From a virus, in the IMG/VR virus record IMGVR_UViG_3300027733_001253, positions 166,994 through 230,993 of that record: a stretch of DNA of 64,000 bases; one strand, given 5' to 3'. The notes under the pieces were generated by a model. The model saw only the letters and a list, made by a program, of their open reading frames with translations, was not told where the DNA came from and did no database searches. How positions within the stretch are numbered: the first letter of the stretch is position 1; the number at the start of each line of letters is the position of its first letter. A program made the position numbers and the translations under genes. Shown here in pieces: positions 24,011 to 33,330 of this stretch.

Positions 24011-24559
24011 ATGACAAGAAGAATCATTAATGAAGGCTTAGATTATTTGGATATGGTAGATCAAATAGAACCTACCGTTTCTGTAGATGAGTATGCTGCT
24101 AAGATGGGCAAAGACAGTGACATTGTTACATTGGCATTTGTTGTTAAAAGCGAAGCAGCAGGAAATGATTTGGTTGACTGGTTTGAGCGTGGATATGATT
24201 GGATACTAGATTCTAGCTTAAGCGAAGGTGAATTAAGTCCTGGTAAGTATCTAGTATTTGTTGAGATGAAGCGTAGAACAAAAGTTCCAGAACGCATTGT
24301 AGAATTGATTGATGATTTAGAAACACTTACCGAGTTAACAATAAATGATTGGACTATTTCTATTGATGAAGAAGAATACGATGCTGACCCGGAAGTATTG
24401 AAGCAAGTAATTACTATTAGTCCACACGAATATCGTGTTGAAGAAGAAAACCAAGAAGATTTAAATGAGATGCGTAGACGCGCCGGACTAGAAACTGTAA
24501 AATTATATGGTAAACCAGATAGTGAGATACAAGCATACATAGCAATGGCAGGATTATAA
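24011..24559 (+). CDS. Conserved phage protein, 182 aa
   Basis: Starts MTRRIINEGLDYLDMVDQIE, which loosely fits the short N-terminal targeting peptide seen elsewhere. The middle has a compact alpha/beta domain (VTLAFVVKSEAAGNDLVDWFERG, YLVFVEMKRR) that resembles a ferredoxin-like fold, and the C terminus contains EDLNEMRRRAGL, a motif seen in several phage head proteins. Function unknown. Closely follows the 204-residue protein. Confidence 0.7.
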   Translation: MTRRIINEGLDYLDMVDQIEPTVSVDEYAAKMGKDSDIVTLAFVVKSEAAGNDLVDWFERGYDWILDSSLSEGELSPGKYLVFVEMKRRTKVPERIVELIDDLETLTELTINDWTISIDEEEYDADPEVLKQVITISPHEYRVEEENQEDLNEMRRRAGLETVKLYGKPDSEIQAYIAMAGL

Positions 24560-24560
24560 A

Positions 24561-25160
24561 ATGGCAACTATTCTAGCACAAAAAGCGTCAACAGATTTAG
24601 CAGTAGCAAAGAGTGATGATCAACATGATTTGTTAGCAGCGGATCCAACAATTCCGCAATTTCCACAAGGAAGTACTTATGGAACAACAAATACTACAAC
24701 AGGCTTTGGTGGAAATTCAACGTTTGGAACGGGAGCGTCTGGATTCAATCAAAACAGTTTTAACTCCCCTAGCTTCAACCAACAACCAAACACAGGATTT
24801 GGAAGTACTCAAAACATCAATCAATCAAGTGGACAACAACCAGTACTAACTGGTGCAGCACCCACTAATGCAGCAAGCGGTGCTGATGTATTAGTTGCAA
24901 ATGATAAAGAAAGTGAACATTGGATAAATTCAAAATGGCGTCCCGCAATGGGATGGCTATATATGGCTACATGCCTTACTGATTTCATTGTGTTCCCAAT
25001 TCTTTGGAGTCTACTACAAGCACTCAGTAAAGGTGCAGTAACTAGTCAATGGCAACCATTGACACTACAAGGTGCAGGACTATATCATATCGCTATGGGT
25101 GCTGTTTTGGGTATTGCAGCATACGGTCGTACTAAAGAAAAGGTTGCCGGCGCTAACTAA
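24561..25160 (+). CDS. Holin-like membrane protein with low-complexity N terminus, 199 aa
   Basis: Residues 1-115 are rich in Asn, Gln, Gly, Ser, Thr and Phe (repeats of GFG/FNQ type). The C-terminal 85 residues hold two membrane segments (about 130-155, LYMATCLTDFIVFPILWSLL, and 172-192, GAGLYHIAMGAVLGIAAYG), introduced by WRPAMGW. This C-terminal layout resembles phage holins of the 3TM group and similar membrane proteins in T4-like aquatic phages. Holins form the lysis pores in the inner membrane. The function is inferred from topology. Confidence 0.6.
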   Translation: MATILAQKASTDLAVAKSDDQHDLLAADPTIPQFPQGSTYGTTNTTTGFGGNSTFGTGASGFNQNSFNSPSFNQQPNTGFGSTQNINQSSGQQPVLTGAAPTNAASGADVLVANDKESEHWINSKWRPAMGWLYMATCLTDFIVFPILWSLLQALSKGAVTSQWQPLTLQGAGLYHIAMGAVLGIAAYGRTKEKVAGAN

Positions 25161-25165
25161 AGGTG

Positions 25166-25194
25166 TTGACATTAGCATAATGTTGTGCTATAAT
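25166..25194 (+). promoter_or_regulatory. Consensus sigma-70 promoter at dnaJ-like gene
   Basis: TTGACA at 25166-25171, exact 17-nt spacer, TGC-TATAAT with TATAAT at 25189-25194. Both hexamers are perfect and the -10 is extended. The ATG at 25201 is 7 nt downstream, the expected transcription start, so the DnaJ mRNA should be leaderless. Confidence 0.85.
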
Positions 25195-25200
25195 AATTGA

Positions 25201-26004
25201 ATGGATCATTATACTACATTAGGTGTAGCTAAAAACGCATCACCTGACGAAATTAAAAAAGCATATAGGAAACTAGCCAGTCAGCATCATCCTGACAAGG
25301 GCGGAGACAAGGCTAAATTCCAAGATATTCAAGCCGCTTATGATACACTAAGCGATACAAACAAACGACAACAATACGACAATCCTGCTCCCCAAGGATT
25401 TCATCAGCAAGCTGGTGTTCCCCCAGGGTTTGAACATATCTTTAGTCAGATGTTTGGCGGAGGCAACCCGTTTGACCCGTTTAGCCAACAGCGCAAACAA
25501 CCACAAACATTTAGAACCACAGTAGGAATCACACTTGAACAAGCATATTATGGTGGAGAGCAAATATTAAAATTACAAACACCCACTAACACTCATGCTA
25601 TTACTATCCAAGTACCTAAAGGAATTAACAACGGCAATCAGATGCGTATTGATAATGTCATAGATGGTGCTAGTTTAATGGTAGATTTCAGAGTGGAGAA
25701 CCATCTTAAATATGATAGACAAGGTAATGATTTATCATGTAATCACCCGATATCAGTATTAGATTTAATTGTTGGAACAACTTTTGAATTCACAACATTG
25801 TCTGGAAAGACATTAGAGGTTACAGTTAAACCAAAAACACAACCATATATGCAATTAAAATTAGCAGGGCATGGGATGCCTATACCTAACTCAACAGTTT
25901 ACGGAGACCAAATTATATTGTTTAAGCCATTCATACCTGATATCATAGACGAACAATTAGTAAATACTATTGCAGCATACAAACAACAAAGGAATCAAAA
26001 ATGA
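25201..26004 (+). CDS. DnaJ/CbpA-type co-chaperone, 267 aa
   Basis: J domain at 1-65 with the HPD motif at H30-D32 (needed to stimulate DnaK ATPase), a short Gly/Phe-rich linker (about 70-105, [12 protein letters not shown]), then two beta substrate-binding domains ([33 protein letters not shown]). There is no Cys zinc finger, so it is a type II (CbpA-like) protein. It probably recruits host DnaK to phage clients. It is directly followed by ClpA in an ATGA-coupled operon driven by a consensus promoter. Confidence 0.92.
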   Translation: MDHYTTLGVAKNASPDEIKKAYRKLASQHHPDKGGDKAKFQDIQAAYDTLSDTNKRQQYDNPAPQGFHQQAGVPPGFEHIFSQMFGGGNPFDPFSQQRKQPQTFRTTVGITLEQAYYGGEQILKLQTPTNTHAITIQVPKGINNGNQMRIDNVIDGASLMVDFRVENHLKYDRQGNDLSCNHPISVLDLIVGTTFEFTTLSGKTLEVTVKPKTQPYMQLKLAGHGMPIPNSTVYGDQIILFKPFIPDIIDEQLVNTIAAYKQQRNQK

Positions 26005-28262
26005 ACCATTCACCCGAAATAGATAGTATTATTGAACAAGCGATTCATTATGCTAAAGAAAGAAAACATCAATATGTAACCGTGGAACATTTACTACTTG
26101 GACTGATAAATCATAATTCATTCAAAAAATGTTTGCATAGTTTTGGTGCAGACGTTGAAACAATGGATCAAGAGATTAATGCATACTTAGATAGTTTACA
26201 TGCTATCGTAAGCAAAGATGACGATGTAGTTCCACGCAAAACAAATAGTTTAGAGCGTGTTATGAATCGTTGCGTCACACAAGTATTGTTTAGTGGTCGT
26301 AGACAGGTTACTACTGTTGACTTATACTTAAGCATTGCGTCAGAAGGCAATAGCCATGCACATTATTTCTTGTTGAAATACGGAATTAACAAAAACGAAT
26401 TTGTATCACATTGGCAAAAACATTATAAGCATGGTGAGACTGGAAATCTAACAGAGAACCAAGCTGATGAGATACTAGAAGAATACACAATCAACCTGAC
26501 ACAACTAGCAGCACAAGGTAAACTTGAGCCATTGATTGGTCGTAGCAAAGAACTTGATGATATCATTAACGTACTTGCTAAACGGTTTAAGAGTAATGTA
26601 TTGATGGTCGGTGATCCTGGTGTTGGTAAAACAGCAATTGCTGAAGGTCTAGCACAGATGATGATTAATAAAGAAGTGCCTGAATTCTTGCAAGACCATC
26701 AACTATACAGTTTAGAGATTGGGTCACTACTTGCAGGTAGTAAGTATCGCGGTGACTTTGAGGAAAAGGTTAAGCAAGTACTTGAGGCATTGAACACAAA
26801 GAAAAAGACTATTCTTTTTATTGACGAGGCACATACTATGCAAGGCGCAGGTGGTGCTAACAATGGGTCGGTTGATTTCAGTAACATGATTAAACCTGCA
26901 ATTACTAAAGGTACTCTTAAAGTTATTGCTAGTACAACATGGGAAGAATACTATGATAGCTTTGAGAAGGACCGTGCGTTGATGCGTAGGTTCTATCGTA
27001 TCTCAGTTGATGAACCTAACCACGATACAACAATTCGCATTCTTAATGGATTGAGTCTTAGACTAAATGATTTTCACAATGTTGAAATTACTGATGAGGC
27101 AATCAAAGCAGCAGTTGAAAGTGCTGACCGCTATATTCATGACCGTAAGAACCCAGATAAATCTATTGATTTGCTTGATGCTGCTTGTGCTAAACAGCGT
27201 GTAGCAGAAAACAAAGGTGCAATCATTACTAAAGAACTTGTGTTTGACCAAGTTGAACGATTCACTGGAGTACCTGCTGATAAAATGAAGGGTGATAACT
27301 TTGAATTGATTCAAAATTTAGAATCAAACATCAAAGACAAACTATACGGACAAGATGAAACTGTACAACAGGTACTTGAGCGAGTCTATGTTAACTTTGC
27401 TGGTATTGGTAATGACACTAAGCCAACAGGTAGTTTCTTGTTCTTGGGACCAACTGGTACCGGTAAGACTGAACTTGCTAAACTACTAAGCAAGAATTTA
27501 GACATGCCGTTGCTTAAGTATGACATGAGCGAATACTCAGAAAAACATAGCGTAAGTAGTTTGATTGGACCTCCCCCGGGTTATGTTGGGTTTGGTGATA
27601 GTCAAGTGTCAGGTGGACGATTGATCAATGACTTGAGCAAGAACCCACATTCGATCATGTTGTTTGATGAAGTTGAGAAAGCACATCCAGATATCTTTAA
27701 CATCTTCTTGCAGATGTTGGACGAAGGTCATATCACTGGAAGTAATGGTAAGCAAGTTAACTGTAAGAACAGTATCATTATCATGACCAGTAATTTAGGT
27801 AGTAGTGATAGCGAACGCAACAACATCGGCTTCGGCACACAAGAGAAGACCGGTGAAGATGACAAAGCATTGAAAGAATTCTTCAAGCCCGAGTTTAGAA
27901 ATCGTGTTGACTTGATTTGCAAGTTTAACAAATTGGATACACTTGCGATTAAGAAGATTGTTATCAAGTTTACCGATGACTTGAAAAAGAGTTTGGTTGA
28001 CAAGCATGATATTGTATTGAATCTAAGTGAACCAGTAGTTGAGTATTTGGCAGAGCAAGGATACGATAAGAAGATGGGCGCACGACCATTAAGTCGCAAG
28101 ATTGATGAATTGATTCGGGTACCTCTAAGTAAAAAAGTCTTGTTTGAACGTATTAAATCTGCTACAATCAATGTAGTGATGAACGAAGGTGCAATTGATT
28201 TTGCAGTAACACATAAACTAACAGCCAAGGTGAACGAAGATGGGATTATTGAGGTCAGTTGA
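26001..28262 (+). CDS. ClpA-like AAA+ unfoldase, 753 aa
   Basis: Full-length Hsp100: an N domain of two Clp repeats (1-145), first AAA+ domain with GDPGVGKT at 204-211, second with GPTGTGKT at 483-490 and the ClpA/B hallmark [21 protein letters not shown], then a D2-small domain ([12 protein letters not shown]). It lacks the ClpB middle coiled coil. An IGF tripeptide at 609-611 sits where ClpA carries its ClpP-docking IGL/F loop, so it should feed substrates to ClpP. No ClpP is seen in this window; host ClpP is the likely partner. It shares an operon with DnaJ. Confidence 0.94.
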   Translation: MNHSPEIDSIIEQAIHYAKERKHQYVTVEHLLLGLINHNSFKKCLHSFGADVETMDQEINAYLDSLHAIVSKDDDVVPRKTNSLERVMNRCVTQVLFSGRRQVTTVDLYLSIASEGNSHAHYFLLKYGINKNEFVSHWQKHYKHGETGNLTENQADEILEEYTINLTQLAAQGKLEPLIGRSKELDDIINVLAKRFKSNVLMVGDPGVGKTAIAEGLAQMMINKEVPEFLQDHQLYSLEIGSLLAGSKYRGDFEEKVKQVLEALNTKKKTILFIDEAHTMQGAGGANNGSVDFSNMIKPAITKGTLKVIASTTWEEYYDSFEKDRALMRRFYRISVDEPNHDTTIRILNGLSLRLNDFHNVEITDEAIKAAVESADRYIHDRKNPDKSIDLLDAACAKQRVAENKGAIITKELVFDQVERFTGVPADKMKGDNFELIQNLESNIKDKLYGQDETVQQVLERVYVNFAGIGNDTKPTGSFLFLGPTGTGKTELAKLLSKNLDMPLLKYDMSEYSEKHSVSSLIGPPPGYVGFGDSQVSGGRLINDLSKNPHSIMLFDEVEKAHPDIFNIFLQMLDEGHITGSNGKQVNCKNSIIIMTSNLGSSDSERNNIGFGTQEKTGEDDKALKEFFKPEFRNRVDLICKFNKLDTLAIKKIVIKFTDDLKKSLVDKHDIVLNLSEPVVEYLAEQGYDKKMGARPLSRKIDELIRVPLSKKVLFERIKSATINVVMNEGAIDFAVTHKLTAKVNEDGIIEVS

Positions 28263-28968
28263 AAACATTCCTAATATTGATTTTTATGAATATAAGGAAA
28301 CTAATTATTACAACAACTATAGATATCGGGCTAAATTTACTATCGATGGATTAGCATTCACTAATTATGTTAAATCTCCGGGTGAGTTGATTAGGAGATT
28401 GAATGAGACCGGATATCGCAAGGTACGAGCAGATAGAAAAGCAGTAACGATGGAGAAAATCAATGAACTTAATAACTTCATTGATTGGCGTAACAGTAAC
28501 AAAAATCCCGGATTAGTAACTTTCAGACTTGAGATGGATACTATGTCAGTGTACAGCAACAATTTAGATTTGTTGCTTACATTGAAGGATCTTGGACTAG
28601 TTACCGTAAAAATCACAGAAGTGCAATTGGAGCAGTTTGCTGGTACAAAGTATTATGTCAATGAGCCAAAGCACAAGTATAGAATTTATTTAAAATCTAA
28701 GTATATTGAAGAAAGAGATTTTATTAAAGATTTGCACGATACCATCAAGAAAAGTAAAGAATTGGTTCCAAGTAATGCATTGAAAATATGGTTAAATGAC
28801 TATATTAGACGCCCAATTGCTTCAATTAATAGTTGGCAATATCGCTATACTAGCGGAAATCATTCTATTGACTATGACAATGAAAGTACACTAAGCTATT
28901 TGATATTAATGTATGGACATATGCTTGGAAAACGCTATAAATTAGAAAAGCGACCCGTACCTGTCTGA
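28240..28968 (+). CDS. Hypothetical protein, 242 aa
   Basis: Begins inside the end of clpA (23-nt overlap), [18 protein letters not shown]. The chain is basic and rich in Tyr, Lys, Asn and Leu, with an alpha/beta feel (YRYRAKFTIDGLAF, KYRIYLKSKYIEE). No signal peptide, membrane segment or known motif. I recall proteins of this kind in T4-like aquatic phages only as unknowns. Start could be slightly further downstream. Confidence 0.65.
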   Translation: MGLLRSVENIPNIDFYEYKETNYYNNYRYRAKFTIDGLAFTNYVKSPGELIRRLNETGYRKVRADRKAVTMEKINELNNFIDWRNSNKNPGLVTFRLEMDTMSVYSNNLDLLLTLKDLGLVTVKITEVQLEQFAGTKYYVNEPKHKYRIYLKSKYIEERDFIKDLHDTIKKSKELVPSNALKIWLNDYIRRPIASINSWQYRYTSGNHSIDYDNESTLSYLILMYGHMLGKRYKLEKRPVPV

Positions 28969-28971
28969 AAT

Positions 28972-28979
28972 GATAAATA
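28972..28979 (+). promoter_or_regulatory. Late promoter box GATAAATA with downstream inverted repeat
   Basis: GATAAATAC, 25 nt before the ATG at 29005, with TGGAG as ribosome site. AAATACTC (28975-28982), partly inside the box, is the exact reverse complement of GAGTATTT (28994-29001). Confidence 0.6.
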
Positions 28980-29004
28980 CTCTATTAATAATGGAGTATT
29001 TACC

Positions 29005-29172
29005 ATGGCAAAGATTGTAGAAGATGTAGTAGTCATCAAATTTAGTAAAATCGTTAAAGATTCAGACACCGACAATGGTGGACTTGTAGGTGCAGATGTT
29101 CAAGCTGCGTTAGAACAAGTTGCACAAGAATTAGTCGGTGAAAGTATTGTAGTAGAAGTGGTACGAGCATAA
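29005..29172 (+). CDS. Small virion-type protein, 55 aa
   Basis: Short gene behind a late box with its own ribosome site. The product MAKIVEDVVVIKFSKIVKD continues with a GLVGADVQAALEQVAQELVG helix and ends in IVVEVVRA. I recall similar 50-60 residue proteins at the head of structural operons in T4-like aquatic phages. TAATG links it to the next gene. Confidence 0.7.
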   Translation: MAKIVEDVVVIKFSKIVKDSDTDNGGLVGADVQAALEQVAQELVGESIVVEVVRA

Positions 29173-29531
29173 TGAGCCAATCTACTACACTTATTCTGCT
29201 ACCGCAGACAGCCTATGTAAATCCAGGTAATGCAGCACCCTACACGGTTGTAGGTAATGCTCAACCTGCTGCTGCTTATTACTTAGGTAATAGAGATTTA
29301 CAGACAGTTAACCTTAGTGTGTCAAACATTGTAGGTAACATCGTTATCCAAGCTACACTAGCAAATCCAGCATCACTTGAAAATCAATGGTTTGATGTGT
29401 ATGAATTCAATGGAAGTGATAATCCAAACGCAAGTCAATATACAAATGTTACCGGTAACTTTGTGTACATGAGAGCAAAGATTGTAGATTTCCAACAAGG
29501 TGTAGTTAATTTTGTAAAGTTGAGTTATTAA
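29172..29531 (+). CDS. Probable virion structural protein, 119 aa
   Basis: A beta-rich protein (STTLILLPQTAYVNPGN, AAAYYLGNRDLQTVNLSVSN, NWF-type WFDVYEFNGSDN) that ends FVYMRAKIVDFQQGVVNFVKLSY. The composition and repeat-free beta pattern resemble small fibre, decoration or neck proteins. It shares a late operon with the 55-residue protein and the RyR-like protein. Confidence 0.65.
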   Translation: MSQSTTLILLPQTAYVNPGNAAPYTVVGNAQPAAAYYLGNRDLQTVNLSVSNIVGNIVIQATLANPASLENQWFDVYEFNGSDNPNASQYTNVTGNFVYMRAKIVDFQQGVVNFVKLSY

Positions 29532-29532
29532 A

Positions 29533-29976
29533 ATGAGTACAGAACTTTTTAGAAAATATATTGACATGCTAAACGAAAGCATGGACATTGGTCAACTAGC
29601 ACAAATAAGTGACAAAGCATTGGATGATGCATACCACTATGGTCGCAGTAGTCCTGGCAATACATTTGGATGGAAAGCTAATATGAAGTCGGCTGAATTT
29701 GCTTTGAAAGCAATTACAGCAGGTGAAAAAGATATTGAAAAGATTAGTGATGCGATACATCAAGGATGGAATGTAACTGCTAAAGCGTTTGTAGCACACC
29801 CAGAACAATTTGATGACACAGAGAAACTAAAAGCTGCCGGTAAATTAGAAGCAAAACTTCAGCAGCGCGAAAAGTTGATGAACATTCCATATGCTCAACT
29901 ATCAGATGAAGAACAAGAAAAAGACCGTGTAGTAGCCAGAGCCTTATTACAGGCAATAACAGGCAATCAACAATGA
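29533..29976 (+). CDS. RyR-domain-like protein, 147 aa
   Basis: The second half matches a RyR repeat as I know it: SDAIHQGWNVTAKAFVAHPEQF, and later MNIPYAQLSDEEQEKDRVVARALL (the LxPYxxLxxxEKxxDR signature). RyR repeats in phages and bacteria bind small molecules or ADP-ribose-like ligands; the role is uncertain. The N terminus MSTELFRKYIDMLNES again ends in an acidic helix like the probable head-targeting peptides. It overlaps the following gene by ATGA. Confidence 0.65.
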   Translation: MSTELFRKYIDMLNESMDIGQLAQISDKALDDAYHYGRSSPGNTFGWKANMKSAEFALKAITAGEKDIEKISDAIHQGWNVTAKAFVAHPEQFDDTEKLKAAGKLEAKLQQREKLMNIPYAQLSDEEQEKDRVVARALLQAITGNQQ

Positions 29977-31691
29977 GTACAATAGTCGTAATGCCCGGAG
30001 GCTTTCACCCGTTTCATGCGGGTCATGCCTCACTATATCAATCAGCATTACAAACCTTTCCGGGTGCTGATGTATATGTTGCGGCATCAGACGATACTAG
30101 TGAAAGACCTTTTCCTTTTGCAATCAAAGAAAAACTTGCTAAAGTAGCAGGTGTAAAGAAAGGACAATTTGTACAAGTTCGTAGTCCATTCAGACCACAA
30201 GAAATAACAAGCAAGTATAATCCTGACAGTGATGTATTAATATTTGTGCGTAGTGAAAAAGATAAGAATGAGCAACCTAAACCAGGTGGCACAAAGAAAG
30301 ATGGAAGTCCTGCATACTTTCAACCATACACAGGCAAAGATTTAAAACCATTTGGACAACATGCTTACATTGAATATCTACCAACAGTAGAGTTTGGTCC
30401 TGGCATTACCAGTGCAAGTGAGATTCGTGCAATGTGGCCTAAACTAAACGAGAAACGCAAGACTGCAATGGTAATGAGTTTGTATCCAGCTACACAAAGT
30501 AACCCCGCATTAGCAGCAAATGTCGTTAAGCTATTAGATGCTGGCATGGGTGTTGATGTTAATTTACAAGAAGTTTTTGATACTAAAGCATCTACAGCTA
30601 CTTCACAATGGGACACTAGTAATCCTGATATGATTAAATTTAACTTCACTGCTAGCAATGGAGTAGAATATCAATTGGATTTCTTAGAACCATATATTGG
30701 ACCAGAGAACATGAGTCCATATGATTATGTTGATTCAGACGAAGTATATGAAAATAGCAAATTTGTTAGTTTTGAACAAATTACACAGGATATGAAAGGC
30801 GGATTTCCAGTTGTTAAACAGGGTATCGAAGGTACAGGGGCAGCCGCAGAAGTGTTTGGAATTGTAGTCAATGCTATAGTTCAGTATGTGAAAAAATTTA
30901 AACCTTCATTGTTATATTTCCAAGCCGCAGAACCCGGTCGTAGAGCGTTGTATGCTAGAATGATTAAAAGAGTATTACCGTCATTACCAGGTTGGACAAG
31001 CCAAACCAACGGTGGTGGAGAATTTGGAGTGTACAATACTAAAAAAGTTAAGAAGGCAATGCCGGTGCAAGAAAAAATGAAGATGGGTGCTACTACTGAA
31101 CCTATTGAAGAAGATAAAGAAACTGATCCAATAGTTGATGCTACTATGAAGTTCTATACACCTGTAATGCAAAAAGCACAAGAACAAGAAGTAGAAAACT
31201 ATGTAGAGAAAGCACGACACTTATTACAAAAGACTGATGACCCAGTTGTTCGCAAAAAGTTGATTGATATATTTAAAGAAGGTAAACACAATCCATACTT
31301 ACAAGGTGGAATCATTACAGCTATAGCAGCACTACTAGGCGGTGGCGCAATAAATCTTGCTAATAATATACAACTAACACCCTATCAAACTAATCTAATG
31401 ATGCAAGGTATATTGAACTCAATCGTCCCTGCAGTGGGTGCAAGAATGAACGGCAAGAATTGGGTAGACACACTCAAATATACACTAGCTAGCTTAGGCG
31501 TTGGTGTTGGTATAGCAACTGTAATGGAAAAAGAAAGTGATGTTATGGCTCATGTGGCAAAAGACTTAGCAGGTGATGGGGCACCTATCGCTAAACTAAG
31601 AGCCGCACGAGACAGCGAACAAATGAAAAAGCGTGAGCGTAGCGACGGATTACCTGTTGAACCTAAATTTGATTACCTAGACGAAAAATAA
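29973..31691 (+). CDS. Multidomain nucleotidyltransferase-fold virion protein, 572 aa
   Basis: Residues 1-180 form a cytidylyltransferase-type Rossmann domain: MPGGFHPFHAGHASLY with HxGH at 15-18 and a late GPGITSASEIRAM in the place of the ISSTxIR motif. A second domain (about 200-365) contains NAIVQYVKKFKPSLLYF and RRALYARMIKR and resembles acyltransferase/toxin-like domains of phages. The C-terminal third has a hydrophobic Gly/Ala segment (GIITAIAALLGGGAINLAN) and a helical end. The combination of an enzyme with membrane-active C terminus suggests an ejected head protein; this is inference. Confidence 0.7.
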   Translation: MSTIVVMPGGFHPFHAGHASLYQSALQTFPGADVYVAASDDTSERPFPFAIKEKLAKVAGVKKGQFVQVRSPFRPQEITSKYNPDSDVLIFVRSEKDKNEQPKPGGTKKDGSPAYFQPYTGKDLKPFGQHAYIEYLPTVEFGPGITSASEIRAMWPKLNEKRKTAMVMSLYPATQSNPALAANVVKLLDAGMGVDVNLQEVFDTKASTATSQWDTSNPDMIKFNFTASNGVEYQLDFLEPYIGPENMSPYDYVDSDEVYENSKFVSFEQITQDMKGGFPVVKQGIEGTGAAAEVFGIVVNAIVQYVKKFKPSLLYFQAAEPGRRALYARMIKRVLPSLPGWTSQTNGGGEFGVYNTKKVKKAMPVQEKMKMGATTEPIEEDKETDPIVDATMKFYTPVMQKAQEQEVENYVEKARHLLQKTDDPVVRKKLIDIFKEGKHNPYLQGGIITAIAALLGGGAINLANNIQLTPYQTNLMMQGILNSIVPAVGARMNGKNWVDTLKYTLASLGVGVGIATVMEKESDVMAHVAKDLAGDGAPIAKLRAARDSEQMKKRERSDGLPVEPKFDYLDEK

Positions 31692-31748
31692 AAATATTTC
31701 GTACCCCTCTGTAGGATGTAAATAATTATATCTTAACAAGAGGACCAT

Positions 31749-32678
31749 ATGGCAACAAGAAAACCCAAAGCAACTAAAGAAGAAAAAACAGTACCAGTAG
31801 AAAAGGTACAAGAAATCGCTGAACAAGCGGCAGCAGAGCAAGCACAAAAAGCAGATGCTCCAGCAGATCAAACCCCAGTAGCAGGCCAAGTACAAGTAAA
31901 TGTAGATTTCTTGCGTACAACCAAAGTGCATATCGCTATGCCTTGCTATGGTGGTATGTTGACTGAATCAACATTTATGAGTTTCATCAAGTGGGCTAAC
32001 ACAGCCCGTCAATTGAACATTGACTGGACATTGGAAACAATGGTCAACGAAAGTCTTATCAGTCGTGCCCGTAACACACTAACTGCTAAGTTCTTAGCTA
32101 TGCCAGATGCAACACACTTGTTCTTTGTTGACGCTGACATTGGTTGGGAGCCATGGCATCTATTAGTTCTATTGAACCGTGACGTAGACGTTATCGGTGG
32201 ATTGTACCCAATGAAAACTATGCCTATCAAGTGGGTAGTTAACGGATTTGAAGGTGCAGAAGAAGGACCAGATGGATTGCAAGAAGTATCTAAAGCAGGT
32301 ACAGGTTTCTTGTTAATGAAGAAACATGTATTTGAGAAATTGAATACTCACCCTGCTGTTAAGCAATACAAGAACGACATTGGATTAGATCCAATGTATG
32401 ATCAATACTTGAAAACATATTTTGACACAGCAGTTCGTCAGAATCGCTACTACAGCGAAGATTGGACATTCTGCGAAAATTGGCGTGACTTAGGTGGTCG
32501 TATCTGGATGGACAAGCGTGTTCTATTGCGTCACAGCGGTAGTTATGTTTTCTGTATGGAAAATCAAGAACATCTACTTAAGACAGTGGGACCAATGTTC
32601 TTAGAACAACAACAAAGTCTGGGAATGAAATTAACTGACAAAGATGGCAACGAAATCAAGTCAGTAAAAGCAGCATAA
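31749..32678 (+). CDS. GT-A-fold glycosyltransferase-like protein, 309 aa
   Basis: After a charged, Ala/Glu-rich 50-residue tail, a GT-A type domain follows: VHIAMPCYGGMLTESTFMSF, ESLISRARNTL, and the metal-binding DxD (LFFVDADIGWE, 128-130). It later has GTGFLLMKKHVFEKL and WTFCENWRDLGG, as in family-2-like glycosyltransferases of phages. It would add sugar from an NDP donor to phage DNA, virion protein or host surface; the acceptor is unknown. AGAGGA is the ribosome site and a strong terminator follows. Confidence 0.8.
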   Translation: MATRKPKATKEEKTVPVEKVQEIAEQAAAEQAQKADAPADQTPVAGQVQVNVDFLRTTKVHIAMPCYGGMLTESTFMSFIKWANTARQLNIDWTLETMVNESLISRARNTLTAKFLAMPDATHLFFVDADIGWEPWHLLVLLNRDVDVIGGLYPMKTMPIKWVVNGFEGAEEGPDGLQEVSKAGTGFLLMKKHVFEKLNTHPAVKQYKNDIGLDPMYDQYLKTYFDTAVRQNRYYSEDWTFCENWRDLGGRIWMDKRVLLRHSGSYVFCMENQEHLLKTVGPMFLEQQQSLGMKLTDKDGNEIKSVKAA

Positions 32679-32700
32679 AAAAGCCCCGAAAGGGGCTTTT
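32679..32700 (+). terminator. Intrinsic terminator
   Basis: AAAAGCCCC, GAAA tetraloop, GGGGCTTTT: 9-bp stem with a U run, right after the glycosyltransferase stop codon. It closes the late operon begun at 28972. Confidence 0.93.
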
Positions 32701-32708
32701 CTAATACA

Positions 32709-33245
32709 ATGAATATTGTTTCTTTTATGGGTGGATGCTGCGGGGATTTAATTACCGCGATGATTGATCCAACCGGCGTTATTTTAGAAAATGATTATAT
32801 AGTAATTCAAGATGAAAGAGACAAATTAAAATGTCCTATATTATTTAAAACAGACCAAGAAAAAGATATTTACATTAATAACATGAAAAATAAATATCTA
32901 AGTTTGCCAAGTCATCAAATGGAATATCATATTGAAAAAAAACATAAAATTATATCTATAATAACCTTTGATTTTAAAATTGCATTATGGGCAGCAGGTA
33001 GATTTAGCAAACTTAACCAGCATAAAGATTGGTATAAAAATGATATAGGTTTCAATTCTACAGAAGAATATGCAAAAAATATAATCAAATATTCTGAATT
33101 TGTTAATACACAAGTCAAAAATTTAATATCTTTAGAAGATATTATTGACGGAAAAGCAGTTGAATCTTTATCTAAATGCGTAGATACTCCGATCGATAAA
33201 AATATATATGAACTTTGGTTACCTCGTCAAATACTAGATTTATAA
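32709..33245 (+). CDS. Hypothetical protein, 178 aa, unusually AT-rich
   Basis: Starts MNIVSFMGGCCGDLITAMID; the GGCCGDL turn near the N terminus resembles a P-loop-like start of some phage sulfotransferase-like or kinase-like proteins, but I see no full motif. The rest is rich in Lys, Ile, Asn and Asp, and the DNA is more AT-rich than that of the neighbours, with many AAA/ATA codons, which suggests separate origin. No ribosome site; it begins 9 nt after the terminator. Confidence 0.6.
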   Translation: MNIVSFMGGCCGDLITAMIDPTGVILENDYIVIQDERDKLKCPILFKTDQEKDIYINNMKNKYLSLPSHQMEYHIEKKHKIISIITFDFKIALWAAGRFSKLNQHKDWYKNDIGFNSTEEYAKNIIKYSEFVNTQVKNLISLEDIIDGKAVESLSKCVDTPIDKNIYELWLPRQILDL

Positions 33246-33251
33246 TATAGT

Positions 33252-33259
33252 AATAAATA
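33252..33259 (+). promoter_or_regulatory. Late promoter box AATAAATA
   Basis: AATAAATAC ends 5 nt before the ATG of a 21-codon gene at 33265; leaderless arrangement. Confidence 0.45.
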
Positions 33260-33264
33260 CATAT

Positions 33265-33330
33265 ATGAGTTGGTTTAGACATAAAACTCCAAAGAAATTC
33301 CCTCCCGTTCCACCTGACCCAAAAAAATGA
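33265..33330 (+). CDS. Micro-protein, 21 aa
   Basis: A tiny gene, MSWFRHKTPKKFPPVPPDPKK, basic and Pro-rich, with its ATG at the expected start of transcription from the late box and its TGA overlapping the next ATG (ATGA). It could be a real basic peptide or a leader that couples translation of the leaderless transcript to the 468-residue protein. The clean placement makes chance less likely. Confidence 0.45.
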   Translation: MSWFRHKTPKKFPPVPPDPKK

